DNA from: Burkholderiaceae bacterium
GTDB taxonomy: Bacteria; Pseudomonadota; Gammaproteobacteria; Burkholderiales; Burkholderiaceae_A
DNA: 64,000 bases
Direction: 5' to 3'
NCBI GenBank assembly: GCA_018402635.1
Contig: JAGYIP010000008.1
Span: 310,001-374,000, forward strand
Made by a program: the position numbers and the translations under genes. The notes under the pieces were generated by a model. The model was given only the letters and a program-made list of their open reading frames with translations. It was not told where the DNA came from and did no database searches. Of this stretch, positions 17,240 through 27,982 are shown in pieces (the stretch's first letter is position 1; each line of letters opens with the position of its first letter).

Positions 17240-20200
17240 TGCACCCCTTGGCCATTGAGGACGCCAAGAGCGCGCTCTATGCCAAGCAGCTTCGGCAAGA
17301 TTGCAAAGGCCAGCTGGTCTCTCAGGTTCAAAGGCTTGTTGAGGGTGACTGGCTATTGGCATTGCCTGGCAAACAGATGGGCCTGCAGGCGCTGCTTGCA
17401 GCCTGCCTGGAGAAGGCTGCCGCAGGCATGGTGCTTGATGCAAGCCATGCCCAAGCGGTTGATGCCTGGAAGGCCGATCAGCCAGCCCCTGGCAACAGCC
17501 GCAGGGCGAGCCTTGCCGTGCTTTATGTCGATGAGCTTCGCCAGAGGGCAGGCCTTATTGCCTCTTACTTCTATGGGCAGCCGTCACATTCCCTTAAAGT
17601 AACAGCCGTTACGGGTACCAATGGCAAGACAACAGCCAGCTACGCACTTGCCCGCAGCCTTGCACTTCTTGGCGCGAAGTCGGCCTGCGTGGGTACCCTG
17701 GGTATTTTCAGTTTCGAGCCGATGCGGCCGCGGGCCTTCGATGCTCCAGGCCAGGACGCTCCCTTGGTTCGGCAGCTTGCTGAGCCCGGCCTGACAAGCC
17801 TTGATGCGGTGAGCCTTCAGATCTGGCTGGCGGAATTTTTACGCCGCGGCATTGAGCATGTCTGCCTTGAGGCAAGCTCCATTGGCATTGTGAGTTACAG
17901 GCTCACGGGCTGCTCCATTCAGGCAGCTGGCCTTACAAGCTTCGGCCATGATCATCTGGACTTTCATGAAAGCCTGCAGGCCTATGCCAAGGCCAAGGCC
18001 CTGTTGTTTGAAGCGCCTGGGCTTGGCCATTCGATTCTTGCCGAGCCCATTGAGGGCCAAGACCCTCTACCCGATGTCATTCGTCAGACCGCAGCCAGCT
18101 GCGCAGGCTTTCTCAGCGTTGCCGTCCAACCCTCTGAGCGTCCAATGCCAATGCTGTCGGCTGGCCAGTCGGCTGGCCCAAAGGCTCAACTCAGACTTTT
18201 AACGCGATTAAGTTCTTCCGGCCTACTGCAGACTGGGCTTGAAATGGCCAGCGCAGGCCCTGATTTGGCTGCTACCGTTTTTAAAGACTTCCCCTTGCCT
18301 GGCCTGCACAACCTTCAGAATGCCGCCGTTGTTGCGGGGCTGCTTTATGCCTATGGCTATGCACCCGAGCAGCTGCTGCATGCATTGAATCGTTTTGTTC
18401 TTCCAGAAGGCCGCCTGCAGCGACTCGAGCCCTTTAAGGGCAAGACCGTCTCGCCAGAGCATGCCGGCCTTTCAAGGCCTACCGTCTGGGTTGATTTTGC
18501 CCATACGGCCGACGCCCTTGAGCAGGTGCTTCGTGCCCTTCGGCCCCTGGCGAGCGCCTCAAAGGGCGAGCTGATTGTTGTCTTTGGCTGCGGGGGTGAT
18601 CGCGATGCTGCGAAACGGCCTCTTATGGCAAAAGCCGCTTATGCGGGCGCAGGCCAGCTGGTGATTACATCGGACAATCCACGAACCGAGGTGCCTGAGA
18701 GCATCATCAACCAGATTCTTGCTGGCTTAGACGATGAGCAGAGGTTGCATGTTCTGGTTGAGCCCGACCGCAGGCTTGCCATTGCCAAGGCCATCGATCT
18801 TGCCGGCCCAGCCGATCATGTTCTGATTGCCGGAAAAGGTCACGAGACCTACCAGGAAATTCAAGGGGTTCGTCTTCCCTTTGACGATCGGCAGGTGGCC
18901 TTACAGTTTCTTGAGAGTTATCGGCCCTTGCCGAGCCTTGAGCGGCTCTGCCAATGGCTAAAGGCCGATGGGCTGTTGGCTCATGAGCCAGGCAACGAGA
19001 GGCCAGAGCGCTCGGGCTTAAGCCAGCCTCCCGCAGACTGGCTTGAGCCCCTTGGCCCCATTTGCAGTGACAGCCGCCTGCCATGTCGGCATGGCCTTTT
19101 TGTTGCGCTCAAGGGCGAGACCTTTGATGGCCACGACTTTGTTGCGACGGCGCTTGAACAGGGAGCGCGTGCGGCCTTGGTTGCCCACGCCTACCTTCTG
19201 CCTGAGGGCATCAAGGCAGACCACAACCACCGGCTCATTAAAGTTCGTGATGTGCAGCAGGCCCTTACAAGCCTATCTGGCCATTGGCGTCGCTGGTGGG
19301 CGGGGCCCTTGGCAGCAGTGCTTGGCTCCAATGGCAAGACAACCGTCAAAGAAATGACAAGCCTTGCCTTGCTTGAGGCCTTTGGTCAGGGCCATGTTCA
19401 TGCAACACGCGGCAACCTGAATAATCACATTGGGCTGCCAATGACTCTGCTGGGACTGCGACCTCGCCATCGCGTGGCGGTGGTTGAGATTGGCATGAAC
19501 CATCCCAACGAAATTCAAGAGCTTGCGCGAGCCGCCGCTCCCACGGCCGTGGTAATTACCAACGCGCAACGCGAGCACCAGGAATTTATGCAAAGCGTTG
19601 AGGCCTGTGCCAGGGAAAATGGTGCAGCCCTTAACTTTATTGAGTCCAAGGGCTTTGCTGTGCTGCCTTGCGACATCGACCACGAGCCCATCTGGGCCAG
19701 CAGCCTTCAGGCGCGGCCCGACATTGAGCTGATTCGATTCGGGCTGCAGGGTCAGCCCGCAAGCGCCACCGCCTGGACCCGGCGCCCACTGGGCCGACCC
19801 AACCTGGAGCTTCGTGCAGGAGCTGGGCCTGGCCCTAGCCTGGAGGTGAGCCTGGTCATTGAGCGGCATGAGGAGTCGACATCGTTTTCGGCGGTGGATA
19901 CCGAGACCCTGGGCCCGGTGCGACTGCCAGCAATTGGTGAGCATTACGCCAGCAATTTTGCCGCTGCCGCGGGCCTTGCCCTGGCCATGGGGGCTGCGCC
20001 CAAGAGCCTGCAACGGGGGCTCGCCCGGTTTACGCCTGTAAATGGGCGAGGCAAGGTTCACCAAGTTCTGCCCAATGCCTGGCTTGTTGATGACAGTTAC
20101 AACGCCAATCCCGACTCGGTGCTTGCCGCTGTTAAGGCCTTGGCCGGCCTTCAGGGCGCGCGCCTTATGGTCCTTGGGGATATGGGTGAGGTGGGTGATC

Positions 20201-20517
20201 AGGGCCCAGCCTTTCATCAAGAGGTCTTGCAAAAGGCAAGCCAGGCCGGCATTGAGGAGATCTGGCTGCTCGGAGAGGCTATGACAAGCGCAGGACGCAG
20301 GCTAGGAATTGGCCGGTCGTTTGCGGATCTACCGGCCCTGTCGGCAGCCTTGCAAGACTTTTTTGACAAGGCGCCTCCCGGGCAGTCTTGCCTAAACCTT
20401 CAGGCTCAAAGCCCAGGGCTTACCGCCTGGGTGAAGGGCTCGCGCTTTATGCGGCTTGAACGTCTTGTTGACGGACTCCTGAGTCACTACACAAAGGGCC
20501 TTGCATGTTCCTTCTAA
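17239..20517 (+). CDS. murE-murF: Bifunctional MurE-MurF ligase fusion
   Basis: One 1092-aa frame carrying two Mur ligases. Residues ~1-565 are MurE (adds meso-diaminopimelate to UDP-MurNAc-L-Ala-D-Glu): P-loop GTNGKTT at 126-132 and the DAP-selecting DNPRTE from 479. Residues ~570-1092 are MurF (adds D-Ala-D-Ala): P-loop GSNGKTT at 696-702, then [24 protein letters not shown] and [11 protein letters not shown]. The linker (about 565-600) is short and charged. ATG 17239 overlaps the ftsI TGA. Such fusions are known from some betaproteobacteria. In the MurE part the usual SSH reads SSI (EASSIGI), and the usual N before the DHLD motif reads G (FGHDHLDFH). Confidence 0.93.
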   Translation: MHPLAIEDAKSALYAKQLRQDCKGQLVSQVQRLVEGDWLLALPGKQMGLQALLAACLEKAAAGMVLDASHAQAVDAWKADQPAPGNSRRASLAVLYVDELRQRAGLIASYFYGQPSHSLKVTAVTGTNGKTTASYALARSLALLGAKSACVGTLGIFSFEPMRPRAFDAPGQDAPLVRQLAEPGLTSLDAVSLQIWLAEFLRRGIEHVCLEASSIGIVSYRLTGCSIQAAGLTSFGHDHLDFHESLQAYAKAKALLFEAPGLGHSILAEPIEGQDPLPDVIRQTAASCAGFLSVAVQPSERPMPMLSAGQSAGPKAQLRLLTRLSSSGLLQTGLEMASAGPDLAATVFKDFPLPGLHNLQNAAVVAGLLYAYGYAPEQLLHALNRFVLPEGRLQRLEPFKGKTVSPEHAGLSRPTVWVDFAHTADALEQVLRALRPLASASKGELIVVFGCGGDRDAAKRPLMAKAAYAGAGQLVITSDNPRTEVPESIINQILAGLDDEQRLHVLVEPDRRLAIAKAIDLAGPADHVLIAGKGHETYQEIQGVRLPFDDRQVALQFLESYRPLPSLERLCQWLKADGLLAHEPGNERPERSGLSQPPADWLEPLGPICSDSRLPCRHGLFVALKGETFDGHDFVATALEQGARAALVAHAYLLPEGIKADHNHRLIKVRDVQQALTSLSGHWRRWWAGPLAAVLGSNGKTTVKEMTSLALLEAFGQGHVHATRGNLNNHIGLPMTLLGLRPRHRVAVVEIGMNHPNEIQELARAAAPTAVVITNAQREHQEFMQSVEACARENGAALNFIESKGFAVLPCDIDHEPIWASSLQARPDIELIRFGLQGQPASATAWTRRPLGRPNLELRAGAGPGPSLEVSLVIERHEESTSFSAVDTETLGPVRLPAIGEHYASNFAAAAGLALAMGAAPKSLQRGLARFTPVNGRGKVHQVLPNAWLVDDSYNANPDSVLAAVKALAGLQGARLMVLGDMGEVGDQGPAFHQEVLQKASQAGIEEIWLLGEAMTSAGRRLGIGRSFADLPALSAALQDFFDKAPPGQSCLNLQAQSPGLTAWVKGSRFMRLERLVDGLLSHYTKGLACSF

Positions 20518-21674
20518 TTTTTCAGTCGCTTGATGAGGTTGTTCGTGGCTTAGGGGTCTTTGGCTACATCACGCTTCGGGCTGTTCTTGCAAGCCTTACC
20601 GCGCTTTTCATCGGCCTGTTTTTAGGGCCTCGGGTGATTCGAGGCCTTACCCGTCTAAAAATTGGTCAGTCGGTCCGCGAAGACGGCCCGCAGACCCACT
20701 TGATTAAAGCGGGCACGCCAACCATGGGTGGGTCACTTATTCTTTTGTCGATTGGCCTGACCACCCTGCTCTGGGCAGACCTGTCAAACAGGTTTGTCTG
20801 GGCTGCCTTGCTGGTGACCTTAGGCCTTGGTGCGGTCGGCTGGGTGGATGACTACAAAAAGGTGGTTCATCGAAACCCCAAAGGCCTCTCCGCGCGCACA
20901 AAGTTTTTCTGGCAGTCGCTTATTGGCCTGGTCTCGGCCTTCTACCTCGCCTTTGCCGTCTCGGCCTCCTCGGGCGCCGAGGCCTGGGCCCTTTTTGAGC
21001 ACTGGTGGTCCAACGGCCTTTCCTTCAACCTGCCATCTCAGGCCGACCTCATTGTTCCCTTCTTCAAGAGCGTGGCCTATCCGCTTGGCCTCTGGGGGTT
21101 TGTCATTCTCTCCTACCTGGTTATTGTTGGCTCGAGCAATGCCGTGAACCTTACCGATGGCCTGGATGGCCTGGCCATTATGCCCACCGTGCTTATTGCC
21201 GGTGCCCTGGGTGTCTTTGCCTATGTGGCCGGCAATGCGGTCTTCTCAAAATACCTGCTGCTGCCATTTATTCCTGGTGCCGGTGAACTGACGGTCTTCT
21301 GTGCTGCCTTGGTGGGCGCCGGACTTGCCTTCTTGTGGTTTAACGCCTATCCCGCCCAGGTTTTTATGGGCGATGTCGGCGCTCTTGCCCTTGGCGGCGC
21401 TCTGGGGGTCGTTGCCATTGTGGTCCGTCAAGAAATTGTGCTCTTCATTATGGGAGGCGTCTTTGTGGTCGAGACGCTCTCGGTCATGCTGCAGGTGGCC
21501 TACTTTAAGTACACCCGGATTCGCTATGGCGAGGGCCGGCGTATTTTTCTTATGGCACCCCTGCACCATCACTATGAGCAAAAGGGCTGGAAAGAGACCC
21601 AGGTTGTTGTGCGCTTTTGGATTATCACCATGATGCTTGTCCTTGCTGGCCTTGCCACCTTAAAGATTCGATAG
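20505..21674 (+). CDS. mraY: Phospho-MurNAc-pentapeptide transferase MraY
   Basis: Multi-pass inner-membrane enzyme of 389 aa that makes lipid I from UDP-MurNAc-pentapeptide and undecaprenyl phosphate. It contains the Asp-rich motif VGWVDDYKK, the [10 protein letters not shown] motif, [11 protein letters not shown] and the cytoplasmic [10 protein letters not shown] histidine motif. ATG 20505 overlaps the end of murEF by 13 nt, implying translational coupling. Confidence 0.95.
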   Translation: MFLLIFQSLDEVVRGLGVFGYITLRAVLASLTALFIGLFLGPRVIRGLTRLKIGQSVREDGPQTHLIKAGTPTMGGSLILLSIGLTTLLWADLSNRFVWAALLVTLGLGAVGWVDDYKKVVHRNPKGLSARTKFFWQSLIGLVSAFYLAFAVSASSGAEAWALFEHWWSNGLSFNLPSQADLIVPFFKSVAYPLGLWGFVILSYLVIVGSSNAVNLTDGLDGLAIMPTVLIAGALGVFAYVAGNAVFSKYLLLPFIPGAGELTVFCAALVGAGLAFLWFNAYPAQVFMGDVGALALGGALGVVAIVVRQEIVLFIMGGVFVVETLSVMLQVAYFKYTRIRYGEGRRIFLMAPLHHHYEQKGWKETQVVVRFWIITMMLVLAGLATLKIR

Positions 21675-21677
21675 ACG

Positions 21678-23228
21678 ATGAACGACATGCAGACCGTTCA
21701 ATGGCCCTGTCCGGAAAGTGGATGGCAGGGGCTGCGCGTTCTTGTGGTGGGCGCGGGGGAATCTGGCTGCGCCATGGCCGACTGGCTGCAGCGGCGCGGG
21801 GCGGAGGTTCTTGTGGTCGATAGTCGCGCCCAGCAGCCCACGCCCGAGGGCCTTAGCATCCAGTGGCAGGTGCCCACGCCCTTTTCTGCATCCCTTCTTG
21901 TCGATCGCCAGATGCTGGCGCTTTCGCCGGGCTTAAGCCCGCACTCCGAATGCCAGAGCCCTTTAACAGAGCTCTTGAATGCCGCCACAGAAAACGGGCT
22001 TGCCGTGGTGGGTGAGCTTGACCTTTTCGACTGGGCCCTAAGCCACCTAGGCCGAATGGACAGCGCCGAGGATGAGGGCAAGACCCTTGCGCTTAGTCGC
22101 CCTTCTGTTGTTGCCGTAACGGGAACAAACGGCAAGACCACAACAGCAAGGCTTGCCGCGCACCTGCTTCGTGCGGCCGGTATGGATGTTCAGGAGGCGG
22201 GCAACCAGGGACCGTCGCTTTTAAGGGGACTGCTTGAGCGTGAGGCAATGGCACGATGGCCTCAGGTCTGGGTCGTGGAGTTATCAAGCTTTCAGCTCGC
22301 ACTTGCCCACCGGTTTGCTCCAACGGTTGCAACCGTTTTAAACCTAAGCCAAGACCATCTTGACTGGCATCCCAGCATGCAGGACTACATGGCAGCCAAG
22401 CTTCGTGTCTTTGGCATTGGCCAGCCAAGCCCTTGTGCCATGGTTGTAAACCGAGGTGAAGGGGAGTTGCTTGCGGCCATTGAAGCCTTACGGACCAAAG
22501 CCAAAATGCGGCCCATGCTGAGCTTTGGTATTGGCCCAGCCTCAAGCCACCGCCCTGGTTTTGGCCTGCTTCATCAAGGCATTGAATGGATTGCTCATTG
22601 GCCTGAAGACCCGGAGCTCAAACCCCAGCGTCTCCTGCCCATTGAGGCCCTGCGTATTAAGGGCGGCCATAACAGTCTTAACGCCATGGCCGCCTTGGGC
22701 CTTGCCATGCAGGTCTGCCCGGAACTTGCCGCCATGCTGCACGCCCTAACCCAGTATTGCGGTGAGCCGCATCGCATGCAGTCGGTTGCCGAAATGGATT
22801 CGGTCGAATTCATTAACGACAGCAAGGCCACCAATACAGGTGCCACCATGGCCGCCCTTCGCGGCACTGCAGGGCCCATTGCCGTCATTCTAGGAGGCCT
22901 TGGCAAGTCTCAGGACTTCTCGGGCCTGGTGAGGCTTTTATCAGAGCGTCGTGCCCATGTGGTGACGATGGGTCAGGCCGGGCCAGAGATTGGTCAGGCT
23001 TGTCAGCAGGCGGGGCTTGAGGTGCAGATGGCCCAAAGCCTTGATGAGGCCGTGACCCATGCATGGCAGTGGGCACGCGACTATTCCGTGCAGACTGACG
23101 CCCGAGTCATGGTGCTCTTATCGCCCGCCTGTGCAAGCTTTGATATGTTTGAGAACTACCTTGACCGCGGTCATAAATTTGAACAGGCCGTGACTCGGCT
23201 TGCGCAGCGCGAGGGCCAGGCATGCTAG
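21678..23228 (+). CDS. murD: UDP-MurNAc-L-Ala:D-Glu ligase MurD
   Basis: Mur ligase of 516 aa. An N-terminal Rossmann-like uracil-binding part (VLVVGAGESGCAMADWL) is followed by P-loop GTNGKTTT, EAGNQGPSLL, VELSSFQL, NLSQDHLDWH and INDSKATNTGATMAAL. It is longer than the ~440-aa E. coli enzyme through loop insertions such as residues 110-135. It starts 3 nt after mraY and overlaps ftsW by 7 nt. Confidence 0.94.
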   Translation: MNDMQTVQWPCPESGWQGLRVLVVGAGESGCAMADWLQRRGAEVLVVDSRAQQPTPEGLSIQWQVPTPFSASLLVDRQMLALSPGLSPHSECQSPLTELLNAATENGLAVVGELDLFDWALSHLGRMDSAEDEGKTLALSRPSVVAVTGTNGKTTTARLAAHLLRAAGMDVQEAGNQGPSLLRGLLEREAMARWPQVWVVELSSFQLALAHRFAPTVATVLNLSQDHLDWHPSMQDYMAAKLRVFGIGQPSPCAMVVNRGEGELLAAIEALRTKAKMRPMLSFGIGPASSHRPGFGLLHQGIEWIAHWPEDPELKPQRLLPIEALRIKGGHNSLNAMAALGLAMQVCPELAAMLHALTQYCGEPHRMQSVAEMDSVEFINDSKATNTGATMAALRGTAGPIAVILGGLGKSQDFSGLVRLLSERRAHVVTMGQAGPEIGQACQQAGLEVQMAQSLDEAVTHAWQWARDYSVQTDARVMVLLSPACASFDMFENYLDRGHKFEQAVTRLAQREGQAC

Positions 23229-24472
23229 CCACAGGCACAAACCAGCTGCCTTTAACGCTCGACCGTCGTTACATGGGCGTGGTGCTTGCCATGCTTATGA
23301 CAGGCCTGGTCATGGTCTATTCAGCCAACCTTCCCCTGCCAAGCAGCAATGCAGAGACGGTTATCTGGGCGCAGCTCAAGGGCCACCCCCTGCATGTGGT
23401 TCTTGGCCTTTTGGCCTTTGCCTTGGCTTTTCGTATCTCATCCGATGACCTGCATCGCTACTCGGGCCTGCTCTTCACCTTTGGTCTTTTGCTTTTGCTT
23501 GTTGTACTTGGCCTGAAGCTTTTTGGCGGCGATGCCTTTGTTCGCGATGGCGCGGTTCGATCCATCCCTTTTGGGCCGCTGACCTTTCAGCCCTCGGAGC
23601 TCATGAAGCTCTTGGCCATTATTTTTGCATCGGCCTATGCCTTACGCCGCCACGATCGCATGCGCGAGGACCTTGTCAAGGGCCTTGCTCCCATTGGGCT
23701 GCTTATGGTGATTGTGACAAGCCTGCTCATGATGCAGCCCGATCTCGGTACAACGGCGGTCATCACCTTGACGGTGGCGGCGGTCTTACTGCTTGGTGGC
23801 ATGAGTCTGCGCGTGGTGATTCCTTTGATCATTCTTCTAATCGCCTTCTTTGCGCTGGCCATTTACCTCACGCCCTTTCGAGTCGCGCGCATCATGTCCT
23901 ACTTGACGCCTTGCGATCCTAGCCATGCGCAGGCCACGGGCTATCAGCTCTGTGGAGCCCTTATTGCATTTGGTCACGGAGGCCTTTTCGGCTCGGGCCT
24001 TGGCACCGGCGTGGCCAAGCTTGGCTACCTGCCTCTCCCCCATACCGACTTTATCTTTGCAGTCATTGGCGAGGAGCTTGGCTTTCTTGGGGTCACGGCC
24101 TTGTTGCTTGGGTTTGCCTACCTCATTCGTTACTGCATTCAGGTTGGGCGCCTTGCCATGTCTCAGGAGCGGCTATTTGCGGGCCTGGTGGCCCAGGGCA
24201 TCGGAGTCTGGATCGGGGTTCAGACCTTTATTCATTCGGGGGTAAACACGGGGCTCTTGCCAACCAAGGGGCTGACCCTGCCCTTAATTAGCTACGGGGG
24301 CAGCTCAATGCTGGTGGTCTGCTTTGCCCTGGGGATGGTGGCGCGCATTGACGCAGAGAACCGGGCCATGGCCCGTGGCCGGCGCATTGGTTCCCTGGGG
24401 CCCTCAGGGACTGCAGCCAACGAGGCCAAGGCAGCCAAGGCGGCTAAGGCGGCCAAGGAAATGGCCCTATGA
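23222..24472 (+). CDS. ftsW: Septal peptidoglycan glycosyltransferase FtsW
   Basis: SEDS-family membrane glycosyltransferase of 416 aa with about ten membrane helices. Key features are PLTFQPSELMKL, MMQPDLGT, the conserved periplasmic PLPHTDFIFAVIGEELGF, and LISYGGSSM. It pairs with FtsI. The C-terminal cytoplasmic tail ends in an Ala-Ala-Lys repeat encoded by four 9-bp units (24422-24457). The start overlaps the murD stop (ATGCTAG) and the end overlaps murG by 4 nt. Confidence 0.94.
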   Translation: MLATGTNQLPLTLDRRYMGVVLAMLMTGLVMVYSANLPLPSSNAETVIWAQLKGHPLHVVLGLLAFALAFRISSDDLHRYSGLLFTFGLLLLLVVLGLKLFGGDAFVRDGAVRSIPFGPLTFQPSELMKLLAIIFASAYALRRHDRMREDLVKGLAPIGLLMVIVTSLLMMQPDLGTTAVITLTVAAVLLLGGMSLRVVIPLIILLIAFFALAIYLTPFRVARIMSYLTPCDPSHAQATGYQLCGALIAFGHGGLFGSGLGTGVAKLGYLPLPHTDFIFAVIGEELGFLGVTALLLGFAYLIRYCIQVGRLAMSQERLFAGLVAQGIGVWIGVQTFIHSGVNTGLLPTKGLTLPLISYGGSSMLVVCFALGMVARIDAENRAMARGRRIGSLGPSGTAANEAKAAKAAKAAKEMAL

Positions 24473-25617
24473 CGACCATCAATCGCCCAGAGCAGTGGCA
24501 ACACTGGCAAGGCCGCCGCATTCTGATTGCGGCGGGGGGAACGGGCGGGCATATTTTCCCCGCGCTTGCCGTGGCGCAAGCCCTAAGCCAGCTTGGTGCA
24601 GAACTCCACTGGGTGGGCAGTAACCGTGGCCTTGAGGCCCGTGTGGTTCGTGACAGCCACAAGATCAGCCTCACAGAGCTGCGCTTTCAGGGCGTGCGTG
24701 GCCGAGGCTTCTGCGCCCTGTTAAGCCTGCCATTTAGGCTTTTGGGCGCCATGCTCCAATGCCTTCGTCTGGTGCGTAAGTTCCGGCCAGGCCTTGTGCT
24801 CGTCTTTGGTGGCTATGTCTCCTTCCCGGTGGGTATTGCGGCGCGGCTGCAGGGCATTGCATTCATTGTTCATGAGCAAAACGCCGTCATGGGCACAGCC
24901 AACCGTTGGCTCGCCCGTCTTGCTGCCCGCGTTCTGACAAGCTTTTCACCCACGCGGTTGAGCCCGGCCTCGGCCGTCTGTGTGGGCAACCCCGTGCGGC
25001 CTGAGCTCCTTCTGCAGGCCCGCGCCTTGGGTCGGCCGCTGGGGGAGGGCGAGGCTTTACGTCTTTTGGTTATTGGCGGAAGTCTGGGGGCTCGGGCACT
25101 GAATCAGGCCCTTCCTGAGGCGGTGGCGGCGAGTCAGTCAAGCTGGCCGCAGGGCATTTTTGTGCGACACCAAACGGGTACCTCCGAGCATGCACAGGTT
25201 CAGGCGCGTTACCAGGCCCTTGGGCTCGACGCAGACAAGGTTCAGGTGCATGCCTTTATTGATGACATGGCCCAGGCCTATGCCTGGGCAGACCTGGTTG
25301 TTGCAAGGGCAGGCGCCTCGACGGTCTCGGAGCTTGCCGCCCTGGGGCTGCCGGCTATTTTTGTGCCGCTTCCTAATGCCATTGATGATCATCAGACGGC
25401 CAATGCCCAGGCCATGGTTCAGGCCCATGCCGCCCTTCTACTGAAGCAGTCGCCCGAGCTTGCCGTGGCGCTCGGCCAATGCCTCTCCCAGCTTAACCCC
25501 AGCAGGCTAAAGGCCATGGCAGCCAAGGCGCAGGGCCTGGCTCAAGGCCCGTCCTCTCTTGAGAACTATCTTCAGGTGCTTGCCTCACTTGGCAGCCCAG
25601 ACACGGTGGCCTTGTGA
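24469..25617 (+). CDS. murG: Lipid II synthase MurG
   Basis: GT28 glycosyltransferase of 382 aa that adds GlcNAc to lipid I. The N-terminal domain begins after a short leader with [17 protein letters not shown] and holds [13 protein letters not shown] and [12 protein letters not shown]. The C-terminal domain shows [16 protein letters not shown] and the UDP-GlcNAc-binding [20 protein letters not shown]. Peripheral on the inner membrane. It overlaps ftsW and murC by 4 nt each. Confidence 0.95.
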   Translation: MTTINRPEQWQHWQGRRILIAAGGTGGHIFPALAVAQALSQLGAELHWVGSNRGLEARVVRDSHKISLTELRFQGVRGRGFCALLSLPFRLLGAMLQCLRLVRKFRPGLVLVFGGYVSFPVGIAARLQGIAFIVHEQNAVMGTANRWLARLAARVLTSFSPTRLSPASAVCVGNPVRPELLLQARALGRPLGEGEALRLLVIGGSLGARALNQALPEAVAASQSSWPQGIFVRHQTGTSEHAQVQARYQALGLDADKVQVHAFIDDMAQAYAWADLVVARAGASTVSELAALGLPAIFVPLPNAIDDHQTANAQAMVQAHAALLLKQSPELAVALGQCLSQLNPSRLKAMAAKAQGLAQGPSSLENYLQVLASLGSPDTVAL

Positions 25618-27023
25618 AGCACAAGATCCAGACCCTGCATTTTGTTGGCATTGGGGGCTCGGGCATGTCGGGCATTGCCGAGGTTTTGTTAAACCAGGGC
25701 TACAAGGTTCAGGGCTCCGACCTTAGCGCATCAAGCATCACCCGCCGGCTTGAAGGCCTTGGGGCGCGTATCTTCGAAGGGCATCAGGCCGAGCATATTC
25801 AGGGCGCCGATGTCGTGGTGATCTCAAGTGCTGTGAAATCGGACAACCCCGAGCTTCGGGCGGCGCGTGCCTTAAAGACGCCTGTCGTTCCTCGCGCACT
25901 TATGCTCGGTGAGCTGATGCGCATGAAGCAGGGTATTGCCATTGCAGGCACGCACGGAAAGACCACAACCACAAGCCTTGTGGCCTCTTTGCTGGCTGAG
26001 GCGGGCCAAGACCCCACCTTTGTGATTGGTGGCAGGCTTAACAGCGCGGGTGCCAATGCAAGGCTGGGCCTGGGGGACACCTTTGTAGCCGAGGCCGACG
26101 AGTCCGATGGCTCGTTTCTTAACCTCATGCCCATGATGGCGGTCATCACGAACATCGATGCCGACCACATGGAGACCTATGACCATGACATGGCCAAGCT
26201 CAAGCAGGCCTTTGTCACCTTCGTGCAGCGCCTGCCGTTTTATGGCACGGCAATTGTCTGCCTGGATGACCCTCAGGTTCGCGAGATCATTCCCTTTTTG
26301 TCGCGACCGGTTCTCACCTACGGCATGTCCGAGGCCGCTGACCTGCGGGCGACAGAGGTTCGGCCATCCGGCACGTCGATGGAATTCATGGTGCAAAGGG
26401 GCGATGAGCCTGCATGGCCCGCACGCCTGAACCTGCCTGGCGAACACAATGTCCGTAACGCCCTTGCAGCCATTGGTATTGGCCTTGAGCTTGGACTTTC
26501 TGTGGCCTCCATGCAGTCGGCCCTGACCCAGTTTCGTGGTGTTGGCAGGCGTCTGCAGTCCTGGGGGGCGCTTGCCTTTGCCCGTGGCCCGGCCGAACTT
26601 ATTGATGACTACGGGCATCACCCAGCAGAAATTCGTGCCACGCTTCAGGCGGTTCGCGGGGCCTACCCAGGCCGCCGGGTCCTGCTTGTCTTTCAGCCGC
26701 ATCGCTTCAGTCGCACCCGTGATCTGTTTGATGACTTTGTGAAGGTGCTCACCGAGCCCGATGGCCTTATTCTCACCGAGGTCTATGCGGCAGGTGAGTC
26801 CCCCATTGCCCAGGCCGATGGCCGCGCCTTGGTGCGGGCCATACGGCAGCTTGGTCGCATTGAACCCGTCTTCGCCGCTGAGCTCCAGGAGCTGCCCGGC
26901 CTGCTTGACGACCTTGTTCTGCCCGGCGATCTGGTGCTTTGTATGGGCGCGGGCTCCATTGGCGGACTTGCCCCGCAGCTTGCCGAGCGCATAAGCCCCA
27001 CCGCAGCTGAGGCTGTCTCATGA
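25614..27023 (+). CDS. murC: UDP-MurNAc:L-alanine ligase MurC
   Basis: First amino-acid ligase of the pathway, 469 aa. Landmarks are [20 protein letters not shown] site [33 protein letters not shown], and [18 protein letters not shown] with [16 protein letters not shown]. The start is GTG 25614, overlapping the murG stop by 4 nt. Its paralogue mpl starts at the right edge of the window. Confidence 0.95.
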   Translation: MKHKIQTLHFVGIGGSGMSGIAEVLLNQGYKVQGSDLSASSITRRLEGLGARIFEGHQAEHIQGADVVVISSAVKSDNPELRAARALKTPVVPRALMLGELMRMKQGIAIAGTHGKTTTTSLVASLLAEAGQDPTFVIGGRLNSAGANARLGLGDTFVAEADESDGSFLNLMPMMAVITNIDADHMETYDHDMAKLKQAFVTFVQRLPFYGTAIVCLDDPQVREIIPFLSRPVLTYGMSEAADLRATEVRPSGTSMEFMVQRGDEPAWPARLNLPGEHNVRNALAAIGIGLELGLSVASMQSALTQFRGVGRRLQSWGALAFARGPAELIDDYGHHPAEIRATLQAVRGAYPGRRVLLVFQPHRFSRTRDLFDDFVKVLTEPDGLILTEVYAAGESPIAQADGRALVRAIRQLGRIEPVFAAELQELPGLLDDLVLPGDLVLCMGAGSIGGLAPQLAERISPTAAEAVS

Positions 27024-27982
27024 GCCGCGTTGCCGTTCTTATGGGCGGGCAATCCGCGGAACGCGAGATCTCGTTGCGCTCCGGAGAAGGTGTCCTGCGT
27101 GCCCTGCAGGCCAAGGGCGTTGATGCCTTTGGCTTTGACCCGGCCGAGCGCCCGCTGCACGACCTTCTTAAAGAAGCTGTGCAGACAGCCTTTATTGCCT
27201 TGCACGGGCGTTACGGCGAAGACGGCTGCGTGCAGGGTGCGCTGGAACTCTTGGGTATTGCCTACACAGGCTCGGGCGTCATGGCATCGGCCCTTGCCAT
27301 GGATAAGCTCATTACGAAACGCCTCTGGATGACCCATGGCATCCCAACACCAGCCTTTGCTAAAGCCAATGAAGCCTCCCCCGCTGAACTGGTTAAGGCC
27401 TTGGGCCTTCCCTTGGCGGTTAAGCCCTCGCGCGAGGGCTCCTCGCTTGGCTTTACAAAAATCGAGTCCGAGTCGCAGCTTGCCGAGGCCATTGCCAAGG
27501 CAGCTCATTTTGATGACGCCGTTGTTGTCGAGGCCTTCGTTACGGGTCGAGAGTTTACGGTGGGCCTGCTGCAGGAGCCTGGGGGCCTGGTGCGTGCATT
27601 GGATGTCGTAGAAATTGTGGCGCCCAAGGGCAACTACAACTACCAGAATAAGTACTTTGGCAATGCCACACGCTACGAATGCCCTGCGGCCATTACCCCG
27701 GAGCTTGCAGGCCTGATGAAGGCCCTGAGCTGCAAGGCCTTTGAGGCCCTCGACTGTGAGGGCTGGGCCAGGGTCGATATTCTCTGGGACGATCAGACGC
27801 CCAATGCCCAGCCTCAGCTTCTTGAGCTCAACACCAGCCCGGGCATGACCGACCATTCCTTGGTTCCCATGGCCGCCCGGGAGTCTGGCCTTAGCTACGA
27901 AGACCTGGTGCTTGCGATTCTCAAAACAGCCCGTCTCAAGCAGTCCGCCCTACCGGCACCGGGCGGGCAGGTGCCGGCATGA
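27020..27982 (+). CDS. ddlB: D-alanine:D-alanine ligase
   Basis: ATP-grasp enzyme of 320 aa supplying D-Ala-D-Ala to MurF. It starts [22 protein letters not shown], has the [15 protein letters not shown] and [13 protein letters not shown] blocks, [11 protein letters not shown], and metal-binding [13 protein letters not shown] near the C-terminus. Four-nt overlaps with murC and ftsQ place it firmly inside the operon. Confidence 0.95.
   Translation: MSRVAVLMGGQSAEREISLRSGEGVLRALQAKGVDAFGFDPAERPLHDLLKEAVQTAFIALHGRYGEDGCVQGALELLGIAYTGSGVMASALAMDKLITKRLWMTHGIPTPAFAKANEASPAELVKALGLPLAVKPSREGSSLGFTKIESESQLAEAIAKAAHFDDAVVVEAFVTGREFTVGLLQEPGGLVRALDVVEIVAPKGNYNYQNKYFGNATRYECPAAITPELAGLMKALSCKAFEALDCEGWARVDILWDDQTPNAQPQLLELNTSPGMTDHSLVPMAARESGLSYEDLVLAILKTARLKQSALPAPGGQVPA

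Noticed and set aside
19273-20232. 319-codon open frame antisense to the MurF half
   Set aside because: Same reason; low-complexity His/Gly/Gln-rich translation typical of antisense shadows.
26783-27856. 357-codon open frame antisense to murC/ddlB
   Set aside because: Crosses two certain genes; composition follows their third-codon positions; no motif.
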